This document shows positions 16,287 to 26,180 of a DNA stretch of 64,000 nucleotides, one piece after another. Both the position numbers and the translations under genes were made by a program. Positions within the stretch are counted from its first letter, which is position 1. Each line of letters begins with the position of its first letter. Location: assembly GCF_001884735.1 (NCBI RefSeq), contig NZ_MJAP01000014.1, forward strand, positions 1 to 64,000, given 5' to 3'. This DNA comes from Natronohydrobacter thiooxidans (lineage in GTDB: Bacteria > Pseudomonadota > Alphaproteobacteria > Rhodobacterales > Rhodobacteraceae). The notes beneath the pieces were generated by a model that did no database searches, was not told where the DNA came from, and saw only the letters and a program-made list of their open reading frames with translations.

Positions 16287-17933
16287 ATGCAGATCAGCGA
16301 TCTTTTCCGCTACAAGAATGCCGAGATCAAGGCGCTCCACCTGACATGGATTGCCTTTTTCATGTCGTTTTATGTCTGGTTCAACATGGCCCCGCTGGCT
16401 AGTTCCATGCTTGCCTCGGTGGACTGGCTGACGCGGGATGATATCCGCCTCTTTGCCATTGCGAATGTGGCCCTGACCATTCCCGCCCGCATCATCGTCG
16501 GCATGGCGCTGGACCGCTATGGCCCGCGCCGGGTGTTTTCCGTGCTGATGGTGCTGATGGCGATCCCGACCTGGGTCTTTGCCTTTGGCGATACGCGCGA
16601 AGTGCTGTTCATGTCGCGGCTTGTGTTGTCCTCGATCGGGGCGTCATTCGTTGTGACCATTCATATGGTGGCGCTGTGGTTCCCGCCGCGCAGCATCGGC
16701 TTTGCCGAAGGGTTTGCTGCGGGCTGGGGGAATTTCGGCTCGGCTGCCGCCGCGATGACGCTGCCGGTGATCGCGCTGCAGATCTTTGGCGGCCCGGAGG
16801 GCTGGCGCTGGGCCATCGCGACTTCGGGGCTGGTGATCGCCGCCTATGGTGTCTTCTACTGGTTCGCCATCACCGACGGGCCGACCAAGGACACGCATAA
16901 GAAACCGCGCAAGGCCTCGGCTCTGGAAGTGTCGAGCTGGGGCGATCTGGTGATGCTGTGCATCTTCACGGTGCCGCTGGTCGGGATCCTGTCGATCCTT
17001 GTCTATCGCGTGCAACTGATGGGCTATATCGACGCGATGACGGCTGTCATCTGCTACGCGGCCATCGCCGTGATCGTGACCTGGCAGGTCTGGCAGGCGA
17101 TCCGCGTCAATGTTCCGATCCTGCGCAAGGGCGTGCCGGAGGATGACAGATATCCGTTCAAGTCGGTTGCGGCGCTGAACATCACCTATTTCGCCAATTT
17201 CGGCGCGGAACTGGCCGTGGTGTCGATGCTGCCGATGTTCTTTCAGGAAACCTGGGGTCTGACGGCTGTGGCCGCCGGTCTGATCGCGGCGAGTTTTGCC
17301 TTCGTGAACCTGTTCGCGCGGCCCATGGGCGGGCTGGTCTCTGACCGTTTCGGCAACCGCCGCTTCGTGATGATGGCCTATATGTTCGGCATTGCGCTTG
17401 GCTTCGTGATGATGGGGCTTCTGAACTCCAGCTGGCCGCTGGTGATCGCGATTGCCATCACCATCCTGTGCTCCTTCTTCGTGCAGGGTGCGGAGGGTGC
17501 AACCTTCGGGATTGTCCCCTCGATCAAGCGCCGGGTCACGGGCCAGATTTCGGGCATGGCGGGCGCCTACGGCAATGTCGGCGCGGTATTCTACCTCTTC
17601 GTCTTCATGTTCGTCGATGCCTCGACCTTTTTCTTCATCATCGCGGCAGGGGCGGCGATCAGCTGGGTCGTGTGCTGGTTCTGGCTGAAAGAGCCCGAGG
17701 GCGGGTTCGGGGATGAATATGTCATCTCTTCCGTAGACCGCGAGATCGCGCGTGAGGCGGCCGAGAAGAAAGCCCTCGATCAGGAATTGGCCGCGATTTT
17801 CGTGACATCCGAGAAGGTCGAACTGACCGAGCGCGGCACGGGGCTGCAACTGAAAGCCCAGTTCCGCTCGGTCGAGGAGCTGCGCGCAGCGCTTGCGCAG
17901 ATCGGGCGCAGCAGAGCGCAGCCCGCCGAGTGA
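16287..17933 (+). CDS. narK1: NarK1-type nitrate transporter (MFS)
   Basis: A 548-residue major facilitator of the nitrate/nitrite porter family, with about 12 membrane helices plus a 70-residue cytoplasmic C-terminal extension (DREIAREAAEKKALDQELAA). The nitrate signatures GFAAGWGNFGSAAA in helix 5 and SGMAGAYGNVGAVFY in helix 11 are present. By family it resembles NarK1, the proton/nitrate symporter used to start respiration. In Paracoccus NarK1 and NarK2 are fused; here the second half is a separate gene 70 bases downstream. Confidence 0.88.
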   Translation: MQISDLFRYKNAEIKALHLTWIAFFMSFYVWFNMAPLASSMLASVDWLTRDDIRLFAIANVALTIPARIIVGMALDRYGPRRVFSVLMVLMAIPTWVFAFGDTREVLFMSRLVLSSIGASFVVTIHMVALWFPPRSIGFAEGFAAGWGNFGSAAAAMTLPVIALQIFGGPEGWRWAIATSGLVIAAYGVFYWFAITDGPTKDTHKKPRKASALEVSSWGDLVMLCIFTVPLVGILSILVYRVQLMGYIDAMTAVICYAAIAVIVTWQVWQAIRVNVPILRKGVPEDDRYPFKSVAALNITYFANFGAELAVVSMLPMFFQETWGLTAVAAGLIAASFAFVNLFARPMGGLVSDRFGNRRFVMMAYMFGIALGFVMMGLLNSSWPLVIAIAITILCSFFVQGAEGATFGIVPSIKRRVTGQISGMAGAYGNVGAVFYLFVFMFVDASTFFFIIAAGAAISWVVCWFWLKEPEGGFGDEYVISSVDREIAREAAEKKALDQELAAIFVTSEKVELTERGTGLQLKAQFRSVEELRAALAQIGRSRAQPAE

Positions 17934-17944
17934 TCCACCGAGTA

Positions 17945-17958
17945 TTGCGGGCCCGCAA
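17945..17958 (+). repeat. Perfect palindrome between narK1 and narK2
   Basis: TTGCGGGCCCGCAA is a 14-bp perfect palindrome. A second small hairpin, TGTGG (17961-17965) with CCACA, follows. No T-run is present, so RNA processing or stability is more likely than termination. Confidence 0.55.
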
Positions 17959-18003
17959 GGGTGTGGGTCCGCCACAAGTTCAGCCAGGAAAGGCGAGACA
18001 CCA

Positions 18004-19368
18004 ATGACGGTACAACAGACAAATCAGATCCCGTCGTCGCGGACGTGGTTGCAGAATTGGGAGCCTGAAAATCAGGCTTTCTGGGAGGCGGGCGGCAAGC
18101 GGCAGGCATGGGTCACGCTGATCCTGACCACGGCGGCGCTGACCATGGCCTTCATCACCTGGTTTCTGGTTTCGGCGCTGGTGGTGCGTCTGCCGCAGAT
18201 CGGGTTCCAGTTCACCGCAAGCCAGCTCTTCTGGCTGGCGGCGATGCCGGGCCTTGCGGGCGGCAGCTTGCGGCTGATCCATATGTTTCTGGTGCCGATC
18301 TATGGCACGCGGCATGTGATCTCGCTCTCCACGCTGTCGCTGCTGATCCCGCTGGTGGGCTGGTTCTATGCCGTGCAGGATCCGACCACGCCCTATTGGG
18401 TGCTGATGCTGCTCGCGTTTCTGGCGGGCTTGGGCGGGGGTAATTTCTCCAGCTTCATGCCCTCGACCAGCATGTTCTTTCCCAAGCGCCTGCAAGGCAC
18501 GGCGCTGGCCATTCAGGCGGGGGTCGGCAATTTCGGGGTGTCGGTCGTGCAATTCGTCACGCCCTGGGTGATCGGATTCGCGCTTCTGGGCGGCATGGCC
18601 TGGATTGGCGAGCCGCAGACGATGACGCGCGCGGGCGTTGACTCACAGATCTATCTGCAGAATGCGCCTCTGGTGATGATCCCCTTTGTCGCGGTCTTCG
18701 GCATCACGGCCTGGATCTTTCTCAAATCGATCCCCATCACCTCGAATTTTCGCGAACAGTTCGACATCTTCAAATCGGGCAATACCTGGGCGCAGACCTC
18801 GCTTTATATCATGACCTTCGGGGCGTTTTCCGGGCTGGCCGCGACTTTCCCGCTGCTGATCCGCCTGATCTATGGCGAGTATGAGGGCGCCCCCGATCCG
18901 CTGGCATGGGCGTTCTACGGGCCGCTGATCGGCTCGGCCAGCCGCGTGATCGCAGGCCCGGTTTCCGACAAGCTGGGGGGCGCGCGGGTGACGCATTGGG
19001 CCGGGCTTGGCATGCTGGTCTGTGCCGGTCTGGTGGCCTGGATCGTGACCGGCGCGGACAGTCTGGCCTCTTTCCCCATGTTCGTGACCGGGATGCTGGC
19101 GCTCTTCTTCTTTGCCGGTGTCGGCAATGCCTCGACCTTCAAACAGATGCCGATGCTGTTTGCGCCGCGTCAGGCGGGGGGCGTGATCGGCTTCACGGCG
19201 GCGATTGCGGCTTACGGGCCTTTCCTTTTCGGGATGCTGTTTGCCTGGTCCTTCGCGGCCTTCCAGTCCGCTGCACCGGTGTTCTGGGGGCTGGCCGCCT
19301 TCTTTGCCTTCAATGTGGCGCTGAACTGGGTGCTCTATGCCCGCAAGAACGCGCCTTATCCCTGCTGA
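18004..19368 (+). CDS. narK2: NarK2-type nitrate/nitrite antiporter (MFS)
   Basis: A 454-residue MFS transporter with about 12 membrane helices. The nitrate porter motif AIQAGVGNFGVSVVQFVTPW lies near residues 169-188. The N-terminal segment WLQNWEPENQAFWEAGGKRQ is typical of NarK2-type nitrate/nitrite exchangers, which export the nitrite made by NarG. The ATG at 18004 follows CAGGAAAGGCGA. It lies between narK1 and narG on the same strand. Confidence 0.88.
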   Translation: MTVQQTNQIPSSRTWLQNWEPENQAFWEAGGKRQAWVTLILTTAALTMAFITWFLVSALVVRLPQIGFQFTASQLFWLAAMPGLAGGSLRLIHMFLVPIYGTRHVISLSTLSLLIPLVGWFYAVQDPTTPYWVLMLLAFLAGLGGGNFSSFMPSTSMFFPKRLQGTALAIQAGVGNFGVSVVQFVTPWVIGFALLGGMAWIGEPQTMTRAGVDSQIYLQNAPLVMIPFVAVFGITAWIFLKSIPITSNFREQFDIFKSGNTWAQTSLYIMTFGAFSGLAATFPLLIRLIYGEYEGAPDPLAWAFYGPLIGSASRVIAGPVSDKLGGARVTHWAGLGMLVCAGLVAWIVTGADSLASFPMFVTGMLALFFFAGVGNASTFKQMPMLFAPRQAGGVIGFTAAIAAYGPFLFGMLFAWSFAAFQSAAPVFWGLAAFFAFNVALNWVLYARKNAPYPC

Positions 19369-19376
19369 ATTCGCCT

Positions 19377-19394
19377 GTGGGCGCGCGCGCCCAC
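19377..19394 (+). repeat. Perfect palindrome between narK2 and narG
   Basis: GTGGGCGCG followed by CGCGCCCAC is an 18-bp perfect palindrome in the 54-base gap before narG. It has no T-run. It could separate stabilities of transporter and enzyme mRNA segments. Confidence 0.6.
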
Positions 19395-19422
19395 CCTATC
19401 CAACACAAGAACGGAGACAGCC

Positions 19423-22400
19423 ATGAGCCATCTTCTTGACCGGCTGAACTTTCTGAAATCGACCCGCAAGGATACGTTCTCGGACGGGCACGGCCAGACC
19501 ACGACTGAGAACCGCGACTGGGAGGATACCTATCGCAACCGCTGGCGCCATGACAAGATCGTGCGCTCGACGCATGGGGTGAACTGCACCGGATCCTGTT
19601 CGTGGAAGATCTATGTCAAATCGGGGATCGTGACCTGGGAAACCCAGCAGACCGATTACCCGCGCACGCGGCCAGATCTGCCCAATCATGAGCCGCGCGG
19701 CTGTGCGCGGGGGGCGTCTTATAGCTGGTATCTCTATTCCGCGAACCGTGTGAAAACGCCGCTGGTGCGCGGTGCGCTGATGCGGCTGTGGCGCGAGAAG
19801 CGGCGCAGCATGACGCCGGTGCAGGCCTGGGAGGCGATCCAGAAAGACCCCGCCGCCCGCGCCAGCTACACCCGCAAGCGCGGCACGGGCGGGTTCGTGC
19901 GCGCATCCTGGGATGAAGTGACCGAGATGACGGCGGCGGCGAATGCCTGGACCGCCAAGACCTATGGCCCGGACCGGGTGTTCGGCTTCTCGCCGATCCC
20001 GGCCATGTCGATGGTCAGCTATGCGGCGGGCTCGCGCTACCTGTCGCTTCTGGGCGGCACCTGCATGAGCTTTTATGACTGGTATTGCGACCTGCCGCCG
20101 GCCTCGCCCATGACATGGGGCGAGCAGACGGATGTGCCGGAATCGGCGGATTGGTACAATGCGGGCTATCTGCTGCTCTGGGGGTCGAATGTGCCGCAGA
20201 CGCGCACGCCGGATGCGCATTTCTACACTGAGGCGCGCTATCGCGGCACCAAATCCGCGGTGATCTGCCCGGATTATTCGGAAGCGGCGAAATTCGGCGA
20301 TGTCTGGCTGAATGCCAAGCAAGGCACCGATGCCGCGCTGGGGATGGCCTTTGGCCATGTGATCCTGCGCGAGTTCCATCTGGACCGGCAGGTGCCCTAT
20401 TTCGAGGAATATTGCCGCAAATACAGCGACATGCCGATGCTGGTCCGGCTGGACAGGAAAGGCGAGCGCTATATTCCCGGTCGGCAGTTGCGGGCCGCTG
20501 ATCTTGATGGCGCCTTGGGCGAGGCCAACAATCCCGAATGGAAAACCATCTGCATTGACGAGACCTCTGGCCAGTTGGTCGCGCCCAATGGCTCGATCGG
20601 GTTCCGCTGGGGCGAGCAGGGCAAGTGGAATCTGGAGGAGAAGGCGAAAGAGGCTGCGATCTCGCCCAAACTGTCGCTGATCCTTGATGAGGACCGCGAC
20701 GATGTGGTGGGCGTGGATTTCCCCTATTTCGGCGGCATGGCCAGCGGGCAGTGGGAGAACGATGCGCGTGGCGATGTGCTGACGCGCAATGTGCCGGTGA
20801 AGAAGATCACACTGGCGGATGGATCCGAGGCACTGGTGACAACGGTGTTCGATCTCTTCTGCGCGAATTATTCGCTCGACCGGGGTCTGGGCGGCGATCA
20901 CGTCGCGAATGACTATAACGCCGATGTGCCCTTCACGCCTGCATGGGCCGAGCGCATCACTGGTGTCAGCCGCGACAAGATCATTCAGGTGGCCCGCGAA
21001 TTTGCCGACAACGCTGAAAAGACCGGCGGCAAATCCATGGTGATCATCGGCGCGGCGATGAACCACTGGTATCATATGGACATGAATTACCGCGCTGTCA
21101 TCAATATGCTGGTGATGTGCGGCTGTGTCGGTCAGTCGGGCGGTGGCTGGGCGCATTATGTGGGGCAGGAAAAGCTGCGCCCGCAGACGGGCTGGACGGC
21201 CTTGGCCTTTGCGCTCGACTGGGCGCGCCCGCCACGGCATATGAATTCGACCTCTGCCTGGTATGCCCATACCGACCAGTGGCGCTATGAGACGGTGACG
21301 GCCAAGGACATCCTGTCGCCCACCGCGCCCGAGGGCGATTACGAGAAGCTCTCGCTCATTGACTACAATATCCGCTCCGAGCGGATGGGCTGGCTTCCTT
21401 CGGCGCCGCAGCTCAAGACTAACCCGCTGAAAGTGGGGGCGGCGGCGAAAGCGGCGGGGATGGGAATCCCGGCCTATGTGGCGCAGGAACTGTCATCGGG
21501 CCGGTTGGAAATGTCCTGCGAAGACCCGGATGCACCGGAAAACTGGCCGCGCAACCTGTTTGTGTGGCGCTCGAACCTGCTGGGCTCTTCGGGCAAGGGG
21601 CATGAGTATTTCCTCAAGCACCTTCTGGGTACGGATCACGGGGTTCTGGGCAAGGATCTGGGGGAGGAGGGGCGGCAGAAGCCGGTCGAGGCCAAATGGC
21701 ACAAGGACGCGCCCGAGGGCAAACTTGACCTGCTGGTGACGATTGATTTCCGCATGTCCACGACGGCGGTCTATGCCGATATCGTGCTGCCCACGGCCAG
21801 CTGGTATGAGAAGGACGACCTGAACACATCCGACATGCACCCGTTCATCCACCCGCTGCAGGCGGCAGTGGACCCGGCTTATGAGTCGAAAACCGACTGG
21901 GAGATCTTCAAGGCGATTGCCAAGAAATTCTCCGAAGTCGCGCCGGAAATCCTCGGTGTGGAAACCGATATCGTGCAACTGCCGATGCAGCATGACAGCC
22001 CCGGCGAACTGGCGCAGCCTTTCGTCAAGGACTGGAAGAAGGGCGAATGCGAGTTGATCCCCGGCAAGACCGCGCCGGCCTATATCGCGGTGGAACGGGA
22101 TTACCCGAACCTCTATGCGCGTTTCACTGCGCTGGGGCCGTTGATGGAGAAGGTCGGCAACGGCGGCAAGGGGATTGCCTGGGATACCAAGACCGAGGTG
22201 CACCATCTGAAAGCGCTGAACGGCACCCATACGGAGGGGCCGACCAAGGGGATGGCGAAGATCGACACTGCGATTGATGCTGCCGAGGTCGTGCTGATGC
22301 TTGCGCCCGAAACCAATGGCGAGGTCGCGGTCAAGGCATGGAAGGCGCTGGAAAAGGCCACGGGGCAAAACCACGCCCATCTGGCCGAGGTCAAGGAAGA

Positions 22401-23163
22401 CGAGAAAATCCGCTTCCGCGACATTGCCGTGCAGCCGCGCAAGATCATTTCCTCGCCCACATGGTCGGGGATCGAGTCCGAGGAAGTCTGCTACAATGCG
22501 GGCTGGACCAATGTGCATGAGCTGATCCCTTGGCGCACCCTCTCGGGACGCCAGCAGATGTATCAGGATCATGAATGGATGCTGGCCTTTGGCGAGTTTT
22601 TCGTCACATGGCGGCCGCCGGTCGATCTGAAAACCATCACGGTTGACGCCACCCGCGCGCTGAAATCGGCGGAAAAGCATGTGGTGCTGAACTTCATCAC
22701 GCCGCACCAGAAATGGGGCATCCATTCGACCTATTCGGACAACCTCTTGATGCTGACGCTCAACCGTGGCGGGCCGGTGATCTGGATTTCCGAGAATGAC
22801 GCCAGAACCGCAGGGATTGTCGATAATGACTGGGTGGAGCTGTTCAACGCGAACGGGGTGATTGCCGCGCGTGCGGTGGTCAGCCAGCGGATGAAGGACG
22901 GGACAACCTTCATGTATCACGCGCAGGAAAAGATCGTGAATACGCCGGGCAGCCAGATCACCGGCAAGCGGGGCGGGATCCATAACTCGGTCACGCGGGC
23001 GATCCCGAAGCCCACGCATATGATCGGGGCCTATGCGCAATTCTCTTACGGCTTCAACTATTACGGAACCGTTGGGGCGAACCGCGACGAGATGGTGATC
23101 GTTCGCAAGATGGAAAATGTGGACTGGCTCGACCGTCCCGCGAAAACGGAGGCAGCGGAATGA
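19423..23163 (+). CDS. narG: Respiratory nitrate reductase alpha subunit NarG
   Basis: A 1246-residue catalytic subunit that reduces nitrate to nitrite at a molybdo-bis(MGD) centre on the cytoplasmic side of the membrane. Length matches the family. The N-terminal iron-sulfur motif HGVNCTGSCSW, with a His plus Cys ligands typical of NarG, lies near residues 49-59, and a further Cys lies in EPRGCARGASYSWYLYS. Molybdopterin-binding stretches such as YNAGYLLLWGSNVPQTRTPD are present. No twin-arginine signal is seen, consistent with a cytoplasm-facing enzyme. It overlaps narH by four bases (ATGA). Confidence 0.97.
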   Translation: MSHLLDRLNFLKSTRKDTFSDGHGQTTTENRDWEDTYRNRWRHDKIVRSTHGVNCTGSCSWKIYVKSGIVTWETQQTDYPRTRPDLPNHEPRGCARGASYSWYLYSANRVKTPLVRGALMRLWREKRRSMTPVQAWEAIQKDPAARASYTRKRGTGGFVRASWDEVTEMTAAANAWTAKTYGPDRVFGFSPIPAMSMVSYAAGSRYLSLLGGTCMSFYDWYCDLPPASPMTWGEQTDVPESADWYNAGYLLLWGSNVPQTRTPDAHFYTEARYRGTKSAVICPDYSEAAKFGDVWLNAKQGTDAALGMAFGHVILREFHLDRQVPYFEEYCRKYSDMPMLVRLDRKGERYIPGRQLRAADLDGALGEANNPEWKTICIDETSGQLVAPNGSIGFRWGEQGKWNLEEKAKEAAISPKLSLILDEDRDDVVGVDFPYFGGMASGQWENDARGDVLTRNVPVKKITLADGSEALVTTVFDLFCANYSLDRGLGGDHVANDYNADVPFTPAWAERITGVSRDKIIQVAREFADNAEKTGGKSMVIIGAAMNHWYHMDMNYRAVINMLVMCGCVGQSGGGWAHYVGQEKLRPQTGWTALAFALDWARPPRHMNSTSAWYAHTDQWRYETVTAKDILSPTAPEGDYEKLSLIDYNIRSERMGWLPSAPQLKTNPLKVGAAAKAAGMGIPAYVAQELSSGRLEMSCEDPDAPENWPRNLFVWRSNLLGSSGKGHEYFLKHLLGTDHGVLGKDLGEEGRQKPVEAKWHKDAPEGKLDLLVTIDFRMSTTAVYADIVLPTASWYEKDDLNTSDMHPFIHPLQAAVDPAYESKTDWEIFKAIAKKFSEVAPEILGVETDIVQLPMQHDSPGELAQPFVKDWKKGECELIPGKTAPAYIAVERDYPNLYARFTALGPLMEKVGNGGKGIAWDTKTEVHHLKALNGTHTEGPTKGMAKIDTAIDAAEVVLMLAPETNGEVAVKAWKALEKATGQNHAHLAEVKEDEKIRFRDIAVQPRKIISSPTWSGIESEEVCYNAGWTNVHELIPWRTLSGRQQMYQDHEWMLAFGEFFVTWRPPVDLKTITVDATRALKSAEKHVVLNFITPHQKWGIHSTYSDNLLMLTLNRGGPVIWISENDARTAGIVDNDWVELFNANGVIAARAVVSQRMKDGTTFMYHAQEKIVNTPGSQITGKRGGIHNSVTRAIPKPTHMIGAYAQFSYGFNYYGTVGANRDEMVIVRKMENVDWLDRPAKTEAAE

Positions 23164-24680
23164 AAGTACGTGCCCAGATCGGAATGGTGCTGAATCTCGA
23201 TAAATGCATCGGGTGTCACACCTGCTCCGTGACCTGCAAGAATGTCTGGACCTCGCGCGAGGGCGTTGAATATGCGTGGTTCAACAATGTCGAAACCAAA
23301 CCCGGCATCGGCTACCCCAAGGATTGGGAAAACCAGAAACGCTGGAATGGCGGCTGGAAGCGCGACCCTTCGGGTCAGCTTGTGCCCAAGCAGGGCGGCA
23401 AATGGCGGATCCTGGCAAATATCTTCGCCAATCCCGACCTGCCGGAGATCGACGATTTCTACGAGCCGTTTGATTTCGACTATGATCATCTGAAATCGGC
23501 GCCGGAAATGGAGGCATTTCCGACCGCGCGGCCCCGGTCGAAAATCTCGGGCGAGCGGTTGGAGAAGATCGAATGGGGCCCCAACTGGGAGGAAATTCTG
23601 GGCGGGGAGTTCTCGAAGCGCTCGCAGGATTACAATTTCGAGGGCATTCAGAAGGACATCTATGGGGAATATGAAAACACCTTCATGATGTATCTGCCGC
23701 GGCTGTGCGAGCATTGCCTGAACCCGGCTTGCGTGGCCTCTTGCCCATCCGGTGCGATCTACAAGCGCGAGGATGATGGTGTTGTCCTGATCGATCAGGA
23801 GAAATGCCGTGGCTGGCGGATGTGCGTCTCGGGCTGCCCCTATAAGAAGATCTATTACAACTGGTCTTCGGGCAAATCCGAGAAATGCACGCTCTGCTAT
23901 CCGCGTCTGGAATCGGGACAGCCCACGGTTTGTTCGGAAACCTGCGTGGGGCGCATCCGTTACTTAGGGGTGATGCTCTATGATGCCGACAAGATCAGTC
24001 AGGCGGCGGGCGTGGCGGATGAAAAGCAGCTTTATGACGCGCAGCTTGACGTCTTCCTTGATCCTAACGACCCGGCAGTGATCGAGGCCGCACGGGTCGA
24101 AGGCATCCCCGAGGACTGGATCAAGGGCGCGCAGAACTCGCCGATCTGGAAGATGGCGATGGAATGGAAGATCGCCTTTCCGCTGCACCCGGAATACCGC
24201 ACCCTGCCGATGGTCTGGTACATTCCGCCGCTCTCGCCGATTCAGAACGCGGCCGAAGCGGGCAAGATCAGCGCGCAGGACCAGATGCCGGATGTGAAGA
24301 GCTTGCGCATTCCGGTGCGCTATCTGGCCAATATGCTGACGGCGGGCGATGAAGCCCCGATTGTCAGCGCGCTGGAGCGGATGCTGGCAATGCGCTCCTA
24401 CATGCGGTCGAAAACCGTGGATGGGGTGATCAATCTGGGCGTGGCCAAGCGCGTCGGCATGACGCCCGACCAGATCGACGAGATGTATCAGCTGATGGCG
24501 ATCGCCAATTACGAGGATCGTTTCGTCATCCCGACCACGCATCGCGAGTTGGTAGAGGATGCCTATGACCTGAAAGGCGGCTGCGGCTTTACCGATGGCA
24601 ATGGCTGCTCCAGCGGGTCGTCGGGCGGCACGCTCTTCGAGGGCAAGAAATTTCGCAGCCCGCAGGAGTTCATCGCATGA
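23160..24680 (+). CDS. narH: Nitrate reductase beta subunit NarH
   Basis: A 506-residue electron-transfer subunit with four iron-sulfur clusters. Cysteine groups are CIGCHTCSVTC (about residues 16-26), CEHCLNPACVASCPSG (about 183-198), CRGWRMCVSGCPYKK (about 216-230) and CTLCYPRLESGQPTVCSETC (about 243-262). In the third group a Trp replaces one Cys, as known for the [3Fe-4S] cluster of NarH, so it is not a defect. It passes electrons from NarI haem to NarG. It overlaps narG and narJ by four bases each. Confidence 0.97.
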   Translation: MKVRAQIGMVLNLDKCIGCHTCSVTCKNVWTSREGVEYAWFNNVETKPGIGYPKDWENQKRWNGGWKRDPSGQLVPKQGGKWRILANIFANPDLPEIDDFYEPFDFDYDHLKSAPEMEAFPTARPRSKISGERLEKIEWGPNWEEILGGEFSKRSQDYNFEGIQKDIYGEYENTFMMYLPRLCEHCLNPACVASCPSGAIYKREDDGVVLIDQEKCRGWRMCVSGCPYKKIYYNWSSGKSEKCTLCYPRLESGQPTVCSETCVGRIRYLGVMLYDADKISQAAGVADEKQLYDAQLDVFLDPNDPAVIEAARVEGIPEDWIKGAQNSPIWKMAMEWKIAFPLHPEYRTLPMVWYIPPLSPIQNAAEAGKISAQDQMPDVKSLRIPVRYLANMLTAGDEAPIVSALERMLAMRSYMRSKTVDGVINLGVAKRVGMTPDQIDEMYQLMAIANYEDRFVIPTTHRELVEDAYDLKGGCGFTDGNGCSSGSSGGTLFEGKKFRSPQEFIA

Positions 24681-25375
24681 AAACCTTTCGCGCATTCTCG
24701 GCGCTGCTGAGCTATCCGACACCGGATCTGCAGGCCGCCATTCCGACAATCGGCCAGACCCTCGCATGCGAGGGGCTGCTGCGCCAAGAGCAGATTGCGG
24801 CGCTGGTGCCGCTGCTGGCGTCGCTGGAGATGGATGATCTCTATGATCTGCAGGAACGCTATGTGCTGCTGTTTGATCGCTCGCGCACGCTGTCTCTGAA
24901 CCTGTTCGAGCATATCCACGGCGAAAGCCGGGATCGGGGCGGGGCGATGGTGGACCTTTTGGACACCTATCGCGCGGGGGGCTTCGATCTGGTGGGGCCG
25001 GAACTGCCCGATCACCTGCCGGTGCTGCTGGAATTCCTGTCCACGCAAGGCCCCGATCAGGCGCGCGCCATTCTCGCGGATGCAGGCCATATCCTGCTGG
25101 CGCTCTCCGAGCGGCTGGCGCGGCGCGAGAGCATCTATGCGCCGGTTCTGGCAGCACTTGTGGCACTGGGGCAGATCGAAGTGACCCCCGAGGCCGAGGC
25201 GCTGCTCTCCGAGCGCGATGATGACCCCGAAGATCTGGCCGCGCTCGATGCGGTCTGGGAGGAAGCGCAGGTCACTTTCGGCCCCGATCCGAATGCGGGC
25301 TGCCCGGTCTCGCGCGACATCCTTGCCCGCATGCATGAACCCGCCCCGGCGCGCCCGCGCGCCGCAAGCCGTTAA
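24677..25375 (+). CDS. narJ: Nitrate reductase maturation chaperone NarJ
   Basis: A 232-residue all-helical chaperone of the NarJ/TorD type that binds the NarG N-terminus and allows molybdenum cofactor insertion. Typical motifs are KTFRAFSALLSYPTPDLQAA at the N-terminus and LFEHIHGESRDRGGAMVDLL near residues 76-95. It overlaps narH by four bases and ends 11 bases before narI, the standard GHJI order. Confidence 0.95.
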   Translation: MKTFRAFSALLSYPTPDLQAAIPTIGQTLACEGLLRQEQIAALVPLLASLEMDDLYDLQERYVLLFDRSRTLSLNLFEHIHGESRDRGGAMVDLLDTYRAGGFDLVGPELPDHLPVLLEFLSTQGPDQARAILADAGHILLALSERLARRESIYAPVLAALVALGQIEVTPEAEALLSERDDDPEDLAALDAVWEEAQVTFGPDPNAGCPVSRDILARMHEPAPARPRAASR

Positions 25376-25386
25376 CGGAGGCCCCA

Positions 25387-26163
25387 ATGCACAATTTCGT
25401 CTTCGGGATATTTCCCTATATCGCCCTCACGATCATGATCCTCGGCTCCATCGCCCGCTATGAGCGTGACCCTTTCACCTGGAAAACCAAATCCAGCCAG
25501 ATGCTGCGCACAAGGCAATTCGTGATCGGCTCGGTGCTGTTTCATGTCGGTGTGCTGGCCATCTTTGCCGGGCATGTCGTGGGGCTGCTGACCCCCAAGG
25601 AGCTTTGGTATGCTTTCGGCATCTCCTCGGGGACCAAGCAGATGATTGCCATCGTCGCGGGCGGTGCCGCGGGCATCGCGGCGCTTGCCGGGGGGGCGAT
25701 CCTCTTGCATCGGCGCCTGACGGACCCGCGCATCAAGGCCAATTCCAGTTTTGGCGACAATGCCGTGATGATCATCCTGATCGTGCAGCTTGTGCTGGGG
25801 CTGGCCACGATCCCGCTGGCGCTGGGCCATCTGGATGGTTCCGAGATGCTGAAATTCATGGCCTGGGCGCAGGGGATCCTGAGCTTCAAGGCCGGATCGG
25901 CAGGCTATATCAGTGATGTGCATCCGATCTTCAAGCTGCATATCTTCCTTGGGCTGGTGATCTTCGTGATGGTGCCCTTCACGCGGCTTGCGCATGTTAT
26001 CTCTGGGGTGGCGGTGCCCTTCCGCTATCTGCTTGGCCGGACGGGCTATCAGATCGTGCGCTCGCGGCGCGGTGTCAGGGCGGCCCCGAAAGACGTGGCG
26101 CCCGTGCGTGCCACTCGTCAGCCGGTTGCCGCCAGATCTGTCGCCTCGGCCCCTGCGGAATAA
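25387..26163 (+). CDS. narI: Nitrate reductase gamma subunit NarI (cytochrome b)
   Basis: A 258-residue membrane cytochrome b with five predicted helices that takes electrons from quinol at the periplasmic side. Histidines placed for two b haems are visible in VLFHVGVLAIFAGHVVGLLT (about residues 53-72) and in PIFKLHIFLGLVIFVMVPFT (about 181-200) with RLAHVISG following. The C-terminal arginine-rich, Ala/Pro tail is cytoplasmic. It follows narJ after an ACGGAGGCCCC ribosome site. Confidence 0.95.
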   Translation: MHNFVFGIFPYIALTIMILGSIARYERDPFTWKTKSSQMLRTRQFVIGSVLFHVGVLAIFAGHVVGLLTPKELWYAFGISSGTKQMIAIVAGGAAGIAALAGGAILLHRRLTDPRIKANSSFGDNAVMIILIVQLVLGLATIPLALGHLDGSEMLKFMAWAQGILSFKAGSAGYISDVHPIFKLHIFLGLVIFVMVPFTRLAHVISGVAVPFRYLLGRTGYQIVRSRRGVRAAPKDVAPVRATRQPVAARSVASAPAE

Positions 26164-26180
26164 GTGAAAGGACCAGACCG

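Noticed and set aside
23808..23850. Missing cysteine in a NarH iron-sulfur motif (CRGWRMC) as a defect
   Set aside because: Trp at this position is known in functional NarH, where the site binds a [3Fe-4S] cluster.
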